NCBI GenBank assembly: GCA_947168885.1
Contig: CAMVNQ010000008.1
Coordinates: forward strand, 1 to 64,000
Direction of reading: 5' to 3'
Length of the DNA: 64,000 bases
DNA from: an uncultured Clostridia bacterium
Lineage (GTDB): Bacteria; Bacillota; Clostridia; Oscillospirales; Ruminococcaceae
Under the pieces are notes generated by a model. The model did no database searches and was not told the origin of the DNA. It worked only from the letters and a program-made list of their open reading frames with translations. Shown piece after piece: positions 27,183-35,321 of this stretch. Positions within the stretch are counted from its first letter, which is position 1, and the number at the start of each line of letters is the position of its first letter. The translations under genes were made by a program, and so were the position numbers.

Positions 27183-28460
27183 TTAATTAACAAAGCTGAA
27201 CTCAAAGTCGAAGATAGAGACAGTATCTTCCTCTTCTATGCCTGCTTCAAGCAGAGCGTCGATGATACCGCTGTAACGCAGCACACGCTGGAAATACTGC
27301 AGGCTTTCATAGTCGTCCATGTTGACGGTAGAAAGTATCGGCGCAAGCCAATCGGCTTCTACTGAGTAGAAGTGCGCGTCCTCTTTCTTTATCGTGAATG
27401 CGTGTTTTTCCTTTGCCTGCTGTTCAAGCTCTTCTATCGTGAGCGGCTTTGCTTCATAGCGCACTATCGGCGGTAGCTTTTCAAGTTCACCCGCTATTGC
27501 CGCGACAAGCTCCTTCGTGCCCTGTGCAGAAGCTGCAGAGATAACAAAGAACGGAAGTCCCTTGTCCGCGATGAATTTGCGGAATTCCTCGATCTGTTCG
27601 GGCGTTGCTATATCCGACTTGTTCGCCGCAACGATCTGCGGACGCTCTGAAAGTTCGGCAGAGAAGCTGGCGAGTTCATGGTTTATCTTCTCGAAGTCGT
27701 CCTTCGGGTCACGGCCTTCGCTTCCCGAAACATCGACAACGTGCACGATAAGTCGGCAGCGTTCGACGTGTCGCAGAAATGCGTGTCCGAGACCGACGCC
27801 TTCGCTCGCGCCCTCGATGAGTCCGGGTATATCTGCCATAACGAACGATTTTTCGTCGTACTTTACAACGCCGAGCACGGGTGTTATCGTTGTGAAGTGA
27901 TAGTTCGCGATCTCCGGTTTTGCAGCGCTTACAACGCTTATAAGGCTTGATTTTCCGACGTTCGGAAATCCCACGAGTCCGACGTCCGCGAGTAACTTAA
28001 GTTCAAGCGTAACGTCGAACTTCTCGCCCGGATAGCCCGGTTTTGCGAAGCGCGGTATCTGGCGCGTCGGGGTCGCGAAGTTCATATTGCCCTTGCCGCC
28101 TTTTCCGCCGCGCGCGACTATCACAGGCTCGTTGTCGGAAACGTCCGCGAGTATGCGTCCCGTTTCGGTGTCTTTGACTACCGTGCCGCGGGGCACTTTT
28201 ATAACGGTGTCGGGAGCGGACTTGCCGGAGCTGCGTCTGCTTCCTCCGGGAGCACCGTTCTGTGCCGTGTATTTTTTCTTGTATCTGAAATCTATCAGCG
28301 TTGATAAACTGTCGTCGGCCTGAAACACGATGTCTCCGCCCTTACCGCCGTTTCCGCCGTCGGGGCCTCCCGCCGCGACGTACTTTTCGCGGTGGAACGA
28401 GACAGCGCCGTTTCCGCCGTCACCAGCTTTTATTGAAATCTTAACTATATCAACAAACAT
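27183..28460 (-). CDS. obg: GTPase Obg/CgtA
   Basis: 425 residues. The N-terminal glycine-rich Obg domain (1-158, KAGDGGNGAVSFHREKYVAAGGPDGG region) is followed by the GTPase domain with G1 GFPNVGKSSL (about 168-177), G3 DIPG and G4 NKSD, and the C-terminal OCT domain (about 345-425) found in Firmicutes Obg. It acts in late 50S assembly and stress or sporulation control. It lies 8 bases after the upstream membrane-protein gene, near rpmA and rplU, the classic L21-L27-Obg neighbourhood. Confidence 0.96.
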   Translation of the reverse strand: MFVDIVKISIKAGDGGNGAVSFHREKYVAAGGPDGGNGGKGGDIVFQADDSLSTLIDFRYKKKYTAQNGAPGGSRRSSGKSAPDTVIKVPRGTVVKDTETGRILADVSDNEPVIVARGGKGGKGNMNFATPTRQIPRFAKPGYPGEKFDVTLELKLLADVGLVGFPNVGKSSLISVVSAAKPEIANYHFTTITPVLGVVKYDEKSFVMADIPGLIEGASEGVGLGHAFLRHVERCRLIVHVVDVSGSEGRDPKDDFEKINHELASFSAELSERPQIVAANKSDIATPEQIEEFRKFIADKGLPFFVISAASAQGTKELVAAIAGELEKLPPIVRYEAKPLTIEELEQQAKEKHAFTIKKEDAHFYSVEADWLAPILSTVNMDDYESLQYFQRVLRYSGIIDALLEAGIEEEDTVSIFDFEFSFVN

Positions 28461-28468
28461 ATATCCTC

Positions 28469-29176
28469 TTATCTGAAAAAGCCCGGTCTTTGTTCTCTCG
28501 AAGCGTCCTTGTTTATAAGCACAGCCTCATCCTCGTGCGCAAGACCGATACGCTCGCGGATTATATTGAACGGTGTTTCGGCGATCCCGTTCGCTTTTGA
28601 CATGGGCGTATGTATGCATCTGAACGTGAACTCGCCCATTTTGGTCTGTATCGTTACGTCAAGACATTTCGGAGCGAACAGAAACCGCCACTCTTCGCTG
28701 TATATCCCGATGATGTAGTCGTACTCGATAGTGAGCGTCTGACCGATCTTTTCGGGGTAAATAACGGTGAACTTCGTTTCATCGGCCTTGAACTTATACG
28801 TCTGCCCGGCGCGCATTGTCGTGATTATGATCAGAAACGCGATCACAGCGATAAGAAGCAGGAATATGCCGAAAGAGATACTCACAACGGCAAGACCGAA
28901 TCCTGCAAGCCCACCGCCTGCCGCAGCATCGCCGGTAAGTCCCTGCCCCGAGATAAAGCCGGTTATAAGCGATGTGAGCTGCGCCGAAGCCATACCGGGG
29001 ACATCCTTCATACGCACAACAACATATACGACGCTTATAACGGTAAGTGCAAAGACGACACCTATCGTGATGAGTCCGGCGAGGATCAGCGTTCTGGTAT
29101 TTTTGTATGCACACTTGAACGCGCCGCCTGTGCTGAAGCCGAAGCGATCCTGTATTTTATCGAATGATGTGTACAT
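28469..29176 (-). CDS. Two-helix membrane protein of unknown function, cotranscribed with obg
   Basis: 235 residues. The N-terminus is cytoplasmic; membrane segments are at about 31-53 and 95-118, separated by a Gly/Ala-rich loop (65-92). A C-terminal domain (120-235) looks like a PH-type or YcxB-type beta fold (YDYIIGIYSEEWRFLFAP). The stop is 8 bases before obg. It is inserted between rpmA and obg, where most Clostridia have none or a different gene. I do not recognise a family with confidence. Confidence 0.6.
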   Translation of the reverse strand: MYTSFDKIQDRFGFSTGGAFKCAYKNTRTLILAGLITIGVVFALTVISVVYVVVRMKDVPGMASAQLTSLITGFISGQGLTGDAAAGGGLAGFGLAVVSISFGIFLLLIAVIAFLIIITTMRAGQTYKFKADETKFTVIYPEKIGQTLTIEYDYIIGIYSEEWRFLFAPKCLDVTIQTKMGEFTFRCIHTPMSKANGIAETPFNIIRERIGLAHEDEAVLINKDASREQRPGFFR

Positions 29177-29200
29177 ATCCCCACTCCCTTATACAAAAGA

Positions 29201-29222
29201 AGGACGGAATTTCTCCCGTCCT
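29201..29222 (-). terminator. Terminator after rpmA
   Basis: AGGACGG/CCGTCCT stem with an 8-base loop; TCTTTTG follows on the minus strand. It separates the L21-Prp-L27 unit from the membrane protein/obg unit, perhaps with read-through. Confidence 0.75.
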
Positions 29223-29238
29223 GTCTTAACTGTTACGC

Positions 29239-29520
29239 TCATTCAGCGGGGTAAACACTTACCTGCTTGCGATCCTTGCCGAGACGCTCATATCTTACCT
29301 GACCGTCGATCTTGGCAAATAATGTATCATCGGAGCCTCTGCCGACATTCTTGCCGGGGTGGATGTGAGTTCCTCTCTGTCTGTAGAGGATATTGCCGGC
29401 GAGAACATACTGTCCGTCAGCTCTCTTTGCGCCGAGGCGCTGAGCGTTGGAGTCTCTGCCGTTCTTAGTGGAGCCCATACCTTTTTTATGAGCGAAGTAC
29501 TGCATACTGATTATTAACAT
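29239..29520 (-). CDS. rpmA: Ribosomal protein L27 precursor
   Basis: 93 residues. The N-terminus [16 protein letters not shown] has the short Firmicutes extension that must be removed between Phe9 and Ala10 (F-AHKKG) to give functional L27; the rest is the usual basic L27 sequence. The protease for that cleavage, Prp, is encoded by the gene just before it. Cotranscribed with rplU and prp. Confidence 0.97.
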   Translation of the reverse strand: MLIISMQYFAHKKGMGSTKNGRDSNAQRLGAKRADGQYVLAGNILYRQRGTHIHPGKNVGRGSDDTLFAKIDGQVRYERLGKDRKQVSVYPAE

Positions 29521-29536
29521 ATCGATCTTCCTTTCG

Positions 29537-29875
29537 TCATTTACGGGGTCGCATCTCCCGTATGCTTACGTTTATCTTGCCTTTGCTGTCTTTAGCCAAC
29601 AGGTACATATGATTGTGGAATGACGCTATGACCTGTTTTGCGGCGATAGCCATTGCAGAATCGGGATCTTTAAGGACGAGCATTATCTTGTTGCCCTGGT
29701 CTTTAACATCTGCTTTGCAGAAGAGATAGTCCGTAATGGTATTCGCGGTGAGCATAACGGCAGAAGAAACTGCCGCACAAACTATGTCGCGGCCGAAAAC
29801 GCCCGCATCCGCGTGTCCCGAAACGGAGAACCCGACGAGACCTCCGCCGTAGCTTAAAAACTCTGCGTCTATCAT
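29537..29875 (-). CDS. prp: Ribosomal-processing cysteine protease Prp
   Basis: 112 residues. GHADAG (20-25) supplies the catalytic His and DIVCAAVSS (about 30-38) the catalytic Cys, the two hallmark motifs of Prp (YsxB). It removes the N-terminal extension of L27 and is always placed between rplU and rpmA in Firmicutes that need it. It lies 5 bases after rplU. Confidence 0.95.
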   Translation of the reverse strand: MIDAEFLSYGGGLVGFSVSGHADAGVFGRDIVCAAVSSAVMLTANTITDYLFCKADVKDQGNKIMLVLKDPDSAMAIAAKQVIASFHNHMYLLAKDSKGKINVSIREMRPRK

Positions 29876-29880
29876 TGTGT

Positions 29881-30189
29881 TTACGCGTTGATAGCTTCGA
29901 TCTTTACCTTGCTGTACGGCTGTCTGTGACCCTTAGCCACTTTTTCGCCTTTCTTGGGCTTATAGGTGAATACTCTTACCTTCTTGCCCTTACCGTTCTT
30001 GATGAGTGTTGCCTTTACGGAAGCACCTGATACATAAGGAGCACCTGCGGTGATACCGCTGTCGCTGCCGATGAGGAGGACCTTATCGAATGTAACGTCG
30101 CCTTCTTCAACTCCGAGCTTCTCTACGAAGATCTCGTCGCCCTCTTTTACCTGATACTGCTTTCCGCCTGTTTCAATAATTGCGTACAT
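29881..30189 (-). CDS. rplU: Ribosomal protein L21
   Basis: 102 residues: [20 protein letters not shown] opens it and [24 protein letters not shown] is the conserved L21 end. The start at 30189 follows GAGGT; an in-frame upstream start lies in the leader. It is the first gene of the L21-Prp-L27 unit, read from the promoter at 30279-30307 through a structured leader. Confidence 0.96.
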   Translation of the reverse strand: MYAIIETGGKQYQVKEGDEIFVEKLGVEEGDVTFDKVLLIGSDSGITAGAPYVSGASVKATLIKNGKGKKVRVFTYKPKKGEKVAKGHRQPYSKVKIEAINA

Positions 30190-30272
30190 TTTAATACCTC
30201 GTTTCACGATCTCGCTGCAGCCGGCGCCGTCACCCTATGTGACAGACTTAAAAAGAGCCACCTGCAAGCGGC
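30190..30272 (-). ncRNA. Probable L21 leader RNA
   Basis: The transcript leader between the rplU promoter and start codon is about 80 bases, compact and base-paired: CCGCTTGCAGGTGGC at the 5' side, then GTCAC/GTGAC and GCCGGC pairs. In Firmicutes a conserved L21 leader in this position mediates autoregulation. The assignment is by position and appearance; a covariance-model search would settle it. Confidence 0.6.
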
Positions 30273-30278
30273 TTAATT

Positions 30279-30307
30279 ATTTTACCATACCGGGCCCCTT
30301 TTGTCAA
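30279..30307 (-). promoter_or_regulatory. Promoter of rplU-prp-rpmA
   Basis: Minus-strand TTGACA (30302-30307) and TAAAAT (30279-30284), 17-base spacer. It lies directly after the stop codon of the 39-residue zinc-ribbon gene. Confidence 0.85.
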
Positions 30308-30314
30308 TAGTTTT

Positions 30315-30434
30315 TTAAGCTTTTTTTCGATTTTGTGGATTTCTGCCGTGCTTCATGGGGTATCCGCAGTGCGGACAGCTTACGGCCATGTCGCTTACAG
30401 GAAGCCTGCATTCTATGCATTCAATGAGCATCAT
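30315..30434 (-). CDS. 39-residue zinc-ribbon protein
   Basis: A short frame with a strong SD (GGGAGG, 6 bases before ATG): it reads MMLIECIECRLPVSDM and then CPHCGYPMKHG and ends in a Lys/Arg-rich tail. The two CxxC pairs 10 residues apart are those of the small zinc-ribbon proteins common in Clostridia (the ALIKCPECGKEVSD... CPHCG type), which are often this short. It lies between the terminator of the sigma/propeller gene and the rplU promoter and has no obvious promoter of its own, so read-through from the large gene is likely. Role unknown. Confidence 0.72.
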   Translation of the reverse strand: MMLIECIECRLPVSDMAVSCPHCGYPMKHGRNPQNRKKA

Positions 30435-30468
30435 TCGTTTCCTCCCTTGTCATATCGTCAATAACAAA

Positions 30469-30505
30469 GCTCCCGCTCTTCCGCGTTATACGGGAAAGCA
30501 GGAGC
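30469..30505 (-). terminator. Terminator of the sigma/propeller gene
   Basis: GCTCCCGCT pairs with AGCAGGAGC around a long loop; on the minus strand TTTGTTATT follows. It belongs to the AAAGCTCC/GGAGC terminator type seen repeatedly in this window. Confidence 0.65.
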
Positions 30506-30525
30506 CGATGCTGTTGATACTGATT

Positions 30526-33500
30526 TTATTCTTCCACGGTAAGCTCGCTCTCTGCGACCTTCGTGTCGGTTATCACGAAAAGTTTTCCGTTTCTTATCGC
30601 TGCGCAGAGCACCGATGATTTCTCGTCATAGGTGATATACTCGCCGCACACGGTGAACAGAGTACCGTCCCAGTGCAGCACCACAACACGCTCGACCTCG
30701 GAATATCCGTCGAAGTATATCGTCGGCACCGCGAAAAGCGTTCCGTCTTCGTTTGTTCCGATGAATGTCGGTAGTGTTTCGGCGGGGCTGCTCAGGTATT
30801 TAAGGTTCTCACGAGGGGTCTGCTTGTCAAGCTCGATTATCGAATAAGCGGTTTCTTTAAGTGCGCCGTTGTATTCATACATCGAGATGCGAAGTCCTGC
30901 TCTCTCACCGTCCGGAGCGGGTTCTGCGCGGAGCCCGACAAGATTGTCTCCGGCTTTTATAAGCTTGTCTGTGTAGATGTCTGTTGCCGCGATCTGCGCG
31001 CTTTCGGGGCTGTCGCCGCTCATGGCGAAACCGTAGAGCATCTTCTGACCGCCGTTCTGTTCGGTAACAACGTAAGCTGTGCCGTTATCTGACCATGCTA
31101 CCGAAGCCGCTTTCTCGTCCGGAACGGTCACAGACTTTCCGTTCTTATAAGCACATATCCCGTTTTCGGTCTGACCGATCATGCCGCCCTGTCCGATACA
31201 GTCCGCGCTGAACGCATCTCCCGCATACGCATTTGCGGAAACGATACTGAGATCTTTCGATATTTCCATGCCGTAGGTCGTTCCACCGTCCGGTACGGCA
31301 AGAGTCATCCCCTGTCCGCCGAATTTCACGAAACCGGCGTTTCCGCCGAAAACCGCGAGAGCGTCTCCGCCGACGGTATAGAGTATATTCACGGCGTTAT
31401 GCTTTGCGCCGTCTATTGCGTAAATATCGGACGCGTCTATCTCACAAAGCTTGCCGCTGCTGATGCAGTACGGGTGCTTCGAGACGGACAGACCGCTGTT
31501 GTATGCCTCTGTGTAGCCGTTTACGCTGCCTGCTGTGGCTATAGTGAGCTTTCCGTCAACTATCCCTGCGCCGGTGAATATGCCGCCGACGGAATATTCG
31601 GCTTTCTTCGACATATCCTTGCCGTAAACGAGCACCTGTGTCTCGTAAAGTTCTGTTCCCTTCGTGTCAGCCTTTCCGCAGACGATATACAGGTCGCCGT
31701 CTATCGCGGTGAAAGCGTGCATAAGTGATCCGTCCACACGGGCGGTATCCGCATCTGCTTCTGTTTCTTCTGTCGGTTCTTCCGGAGCGACGGAGTCGTC
31801 GGTGTCAGTATCGACAGTTTCTTCCGCGAGTTCGGCATCCGGCTGCTCGTCCGGCACCTGCTCGCCTATCGGAACGGCGCGGAACGTGCAGTCGTTCTGC
31901 ACCGAATAAATATACGCCGTGTCGTCCGTGAACAGCACGCTTGCGGGGGCTCCGCCGAATACTATGTCCGACGGAAAAGGCTCGGCCGACGCGCGAAGGT
32001 AGCCGATAGTGTCTGCTGCACGTATTTCCGCGGCCTCGTAGCTGCCCGCGCTCATATCGTCGTAGGATGAGAGCTTTGTGAGCGTTGCTTCTTCGGGGAC
32101 GATGTGGTGCTCGGGAACGCTTGTTTCGGTTATTTCGGCAGCGGGAGCCGTCGTTTCCTCGGTAATAGAGGTGTCGTTTGTCTCCGGCTCGTTTCTGTCG
32201 GAAGCGAAAGGCAGGTACTTCATACCCGCACTTCCTGCCGCGAGAAGAACCGCCAGCACTGCGCAAGTGATGATCTTTCCGCGATTCACGCCCTCATAGT
32301 ATTCATTGTCGTCGATGAAATATTCGTTGCCTTTATAGCGCTTTCTTCCTGTGTCCTCATCGCCGAAGCCGCCGTCATCGTCATTTTGCGCGCTCTTGTG
32401 CGGCTTTTCTGCGGGATCATCGTCTTTCGGCTCTGCTGCGGCATCTTCGGCGTGTCTGGGCTGATGCCGTTCTCTCTGGTGCTTTGCGGAAGCGCTGTTA
32501 TCATCGTCCGCGTCGTCCTTGTCGTCGAACGAGAAACTCAGATCGTCCGGCGCATAGCTGTCCATAGCGTCGCTTGCCGCATCGAGCGCAAGTCCGACGT
32601 CCGGGGCGAATCCGGCGGATCCGGAAGGTGCCTGTACGGGCTGCGCCAATCGGCTTATCCTTGGCTCATACGGTTCGGGATCGCGTACCTTCGGCTCATA
32701 AACCTTCACTTCCGAGATCTTTTTAGGCGCGTTCGGCTCAGGTTCGTTCACCTTCGGGGCATACGGCTCAGATTCGACAGCGCGTTCGGCTTCTTCGTCT
32801 GAGACGTTCTCTCCTATTGCGTAATCACTTATTATTTGTGTTACGGACACGCCGTTCTGTATCGGTGATGTGGTGATAGTTTCTTCGCTGTCACTGTTCT
32901 GTTCAAATTCCCGGAGCGGCTCGGCAGCTATCGCTTCGAGTACTTTCACGGCAGTATCGTCTTCCTGCCCGGGATTGTTTTCCTTATAAGCTTCGCCGAA
33001 CTCCGGTACAGCTTCGTCAACGGAAAATCCCTGCTCGTCATCGTTGCCGAGCGACGCAGATGCTTCATCTGTCGCTTCGTAATCCGGTATTATGCCTCCG
33101 GATACCGCATCAAACGGTCTTGTGTCGGAGACTGCCGCAGACTGCGGCGTTTCTAATTCCGTTGTTGCGAAAAGAGCACGATCGTCGTCATCAACGTCCG
33201 CGTCCTCAATGTCTTCGGGCTCATCACGACGGATGTCTATGCGTTCCGGCAAGGACTGCTTACCCGCAGCATTCGCGTTTATTGCGGCGTAGGGATCCAC
33301 CGGTTCGTAATCGTTATCGTCAAAAAGCTCATGCAGCGCGGCATGGCTCATCGGATCCACAGCATCATATCCGTCGTTGCGGGCACCTATCATTGAGCCG
33401 AGATCTATGTCCTTGATCTGCTTTTCCGGATGTCTGCGCTCATTGAGCAGCTTCTGCTGCTCGAATTTTCCGGTAGAATTCCGGAGCTGGAAGTCTGTCT

Positions 33501-34935
33501 CGTCCTCCGCGATCGAGCTTTCCTCAAATGTGAGAGGACGTTCGGGCTTGACCGACTTGTTTATACCTATCGCAAGTTCAAGATCGGTCTTTGGCTTTTC
33601 GCGGCGTTTTCTCCTGTATTTTTCACGGCGTGAACCGTCATACAGTCCCGCACGTTCAAGTGCCAGACGGTTCTCTTCCTTCGCATCGAGTACCTCGCGT
33701 CTTTCCTTTACCGCTGTAAGCAGTTTATAATAGTCGGATTCGGTGAGCGGAGATTCTTCAAGAAGCTCAATCAGGCGCTTTTTCGTAAGGCGCGGATTCT
33801 GCTCTATTTCGCGGTAGGCACTGTTGCTTATGCGGGTATTACCGATAAGACGCAGGAACTCGCGGCCTTTCATCTTTTCGGCGGAAACGACGGCGATAAA
33901 TGTTTCAGCGTTGAGCTTTATGGGTGTTTCTTCCTGTGTTTCTCCGAGTTCGCTGAAAACAAGTTCGTTGTCGTCGATACCGTCATCGGCTTCATCGTTA
34001 TCGTCATAATATTCGGGCTCTTCCTCTGTTTCCTCGTCAAATCCGGGCTTGTCGGAAGGCTCGTTGCCGGCGTTCTTGTCTTCGTCTGTCTCTTCTGCGG
34101 CGATCTTGTCGCCGGACTCGTCCGTGAGAGGCTCGTCATAGGTGAAGGCTGATTCGTCTTCACCTGACTGTTCATCCGGCTCGACAGGCTGTGAGTCAGT
34201 CGGTTCAACGGGCTGTTGCTCTTCGGACTGCTGTTCATCAGGTTGCTGCTCCGTGGGCTGCTGTTCATCCGGCTCGACAGGCTGTGAGTCAGTCGGTTCA
34301 ACGGCCTCTTGCTCTTCGGGCTGCTGCTCCGTAGGCTGTTGTTCAGCAGATAGCTGCTCTGCGGGTTTCTGTTCCTCGGGGGACGGAATATAGCTGGCCG
34401 CGGCTTCGTCGAAGCCGGTGTAACGGTCGCGCAGAGCGTCGGGCGCACGGAAAGTTCCGGCGCTGGCGCAGATGCTGCCGTAAGCTGCGCCGAGGCGCTT
34501 TTTGGCGGAACCGAGCTTGTCGGATATTGTATCTTCCGACATACCGGTAAGCACCGAGATCTCTCTTGCTCCGTAACCGAAAACGCAAGCCATGGAGAAA
34601 ACAAGTCTTTCGACATCTGGCATTTTTCCTGTATCTGCGAAAACACCGTTCGCTGTGTGTGTGATCCCGCTGGCTTTGAACTCCTTCAGTCTGTCCACTG
34701 CGTTCTTCGTGAGTTCGTGAACGAGCCACGAACGCAGGTGACGCTCGTCACGGATACGGGATATGCCTGCGTAACCGTCGTTTATTGCGGATATGACTGC
34801 GGCCTTTGCAGTCTTTTCATCTTTGAGCGCTATTATCGCTGCCGTGTACAGCCCGTCAACCGAGCTCAGGCAAAGCGATTCGTATGCGGCGCGGCTTCCC
34901 GTGCGGGCTCTGTCGAGCTTTTCCTCAAATGTCAT
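30526..34935 (-). CDS. Membrane protein with ECF-sigma-like N-terminus and extracellular propeller-like C-terminus
   Basis: 1469 residues from the ATG at 34935 (SD AGGAG). Residues 12-88 resemble sigma region 2 (LYTAAIIALKDEKTAKAA, then RDERHLRSWLVHELTKNAV) and 105-152 resemble sigma region 4 (LVFSMACVFGYGAREISVLTG, then MSEDTISDKLGSAKKRL), in the order and spacing of ECF sigma factors. A Gln/Glu/Pro repeat region (184-258), a mostly charged or disordered stretch to about 880, and one membrane helix (888-909) follow. Basic residues before the helix put the N-terminus inside and the 560-residue C-terminus outside. That part has repeated beta-strand and Gly-Asp motifs (SLMHAFTAIDGDLYIVCG, TPRENLKYL) like secreted C-terminal beta-propeller proteins. 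No separate anti-sigma gene is adjacent. Whether it drives transcription is unknown. Confidence 0.75.
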   Translation of the reverse strand: MTFEEKLDRARTGSRAAYESLCLSSVDGLYTAAIIALKDEKTAKAAVISAINDGYAGISRIRDERHLRSWLVHELTKNAVDRLKEFKASGITHTANGVFADTGKMPDVERLVFSMACVFGYGAREISVLTGMSEDTISDKLGSAKKRLGAAYGSICASAGTFRAPDALRDRYTGFDEAAASYIPSPEEQKPAEQLSAEQQPTEQQPEEQEAVEPTDSQPVEPDEQQPTEQQPDEQQSEEQQPVEPTDSQPVEPDEQSGEDESAFTYDEPLTDESGDKIAAEETDEDKNAGNEPSDKPGFDEETEEEPEYYDDNDEADDGIDDNELVFSELGETQEETPIKLNAETFIAVVSAEKMKGREFLRLIGNTRISNSAYREIEQNPRLTKKRLIELLEESPLTESDYYKLLTAVKERREVLDAKEENRLALERAGLYDGSRREKYRRKRREKPKTDLELAIGINKSVKPERPLTFEESSIAEDETDFQLRNSTGKFEQQKLLNERRHPEKQIKDIDLGSMIGARNDGYDAVDPMSHAALHELFDDNDYEPVDPYAAINANAAGKQSLPERIDIRRDEPEDIEDADVDDDDRALFATTELETPQSAAVSDTRPFDAVSGGIIPDYEATDEASASLGNDDEQGFSVDEAVPEFGEAYKENNPGQEDDTAVKVLEAIAAEPLREFEQNSDSEETITTSPIQNGVSVTQIISDYAIGENVSDEEAERAVESEPYAPKVNEPEPNAPKKISEVKVYEPKVRDPEPYEPRISRLAQPVQAPSGSAGFAPDVGLALDAASDAMDSYAPDDLSFSFDDKDDADDDNSASAKHQRERHQPRHAEDAAAEPKDDDPAEKPHKSAQNDDDGGFGDEDTGRKRYKGNEYFIDDNEYYEGVNRGKIITCAVLAVLLAAGSAGMKYLPFASDRNEPETNDTSITEETTAPAAEITETSVPEHHIVPEEATLTKLSSYDDMSAGSYEAAEIRAADTIGYLRASAEPFPSDIVFGGAPASVLFTDDTAYIYSVQNDCTFRAVPIGEQVPDEQPDAELAEETVDTDTDDSVAPEEPTEETEADADTARVDGSLMHAFTAIDGDLYIVCGKADTKGTELYETQVLVYGKDMSKKAEYSVGGIFTGAGIVDGKLTIATAGSVNGYTEAYNSGLSVSKHPYCISSGKLCEIDASDIYAIDGAKHNAVNILYTVGGDALAVFGGNAGFVKFGGQGMTLAVPDGGTTYGMEISKDLSIVSANAYAGDAFSADCIGQGGMIGQTENGICAYKNGKSVTVPDEKAASVAWSDNGTAYVVTEQNGGQKMLYGFAMSGDSPESAQIAATDIYTDKLIKAGDNLVGLRAEPAPDGERAGLRISMYEYNGALKETAYSIIELDKQTPRENLKYLSSPAETLPTFIGTNEDGTLFAVPTIYFDGYSEVERVVVLHWDGTLFTVCGEYITYDEKSSVLCAAIRNGKLFVITDTKVAESELTVEE

Positions 34936-35024
34936 CGTTTCATCTCCTGGGTATATGGGTCGGCAGAATGCCGGATAATTCATAATACAGCCAATAACGG
35001 CCGAAAAATATCAATAACTATATT

Positions 35025-35033
35025 ATTATATCA
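35025..35033 (-). promoter_or_regulatory. Extended -10 promoter of the sigma/propeller gene
   Basis: Minus-strand TGATATAAT, a TG-n-TATAAT extended -10, about 90 bases upstream of the start. No good -35 is present, as expected for extended -10 promoters. Confidence 0.55.
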
Positions 35034-35136
35034 CAGTTTACGCAAAAAGAAAAGATATTTTTTCAAAAAAACACATTTTTCGGGTCACGAAGCATCGGTA
35101 AGAACATAAAACGGTATATAATCATATAATGGAAAA

Positions 35137-35249
35137 AAGCGGAAAACACCGGAGTAGCGCGTGATGCGCGTCCGTCGGGAGTGCGTCACGCGCTCGCGAA
35201 CAGCTCCGGTGTGCCTTCTGTCCCGGGACCGGAACCGGCAATTCCGCTT
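35137..35249. other. Structured element with three nested or branched stems
   Basis: AAGCGGAA (35137-35144) closes with TTCCGCTT (35242-35249). Inside, ACACCGGAG (35146-35154) pairs with CTCCGGTGT (35204-35212) and GCGCGTGA (35157-35164) with TCACGCGC (35186-35193). A GC-rich third arm (35212-35240) contains GTCCCGGGAC. On the minus strand TTTTTT follows the closing stem, and on the plus strand TATAAT (35117-35122 and 35125-35130) precedes it. It is either an elaborate terminator for the 35322 gene or a small RNA. No coding frame fits. Confidence 0.5.
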
Positions 35250-35286
35250 TTATATAGTTTTCCGCGCAGAAGTGCGGGAATCAGAA

Positions 35287-35317
35287 AGGCAGACAGCGGA
35301 AAATCCGTCGTCTGCCT
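35287..35317 (-). terminator. Terminator of the membrane/TPR-like gene
   Basis: AGGCAGACAGCGGA pairs with TCCGTCGTCTGCCT, 5 bases after the stop codon on the minus strand, followed by TTTCTG. Confidence 0.7.
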
Positions 35318-35321
35318 TGTT

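Noticed and set aside
30355-30618. Plus-strand frame opposite the small zinc-ribbon gene
   Set aside because: It is antisense to a gene with SD and CxxC motifs and to the end of the sigma/propeller gene, so it is a shadow.
34142-34393. Plus-strand Ser/Cys-rich frame
   Set aside because: It is the antisense of the Gln/Glu/Pro tandem repeat of the large minus-strand gene.
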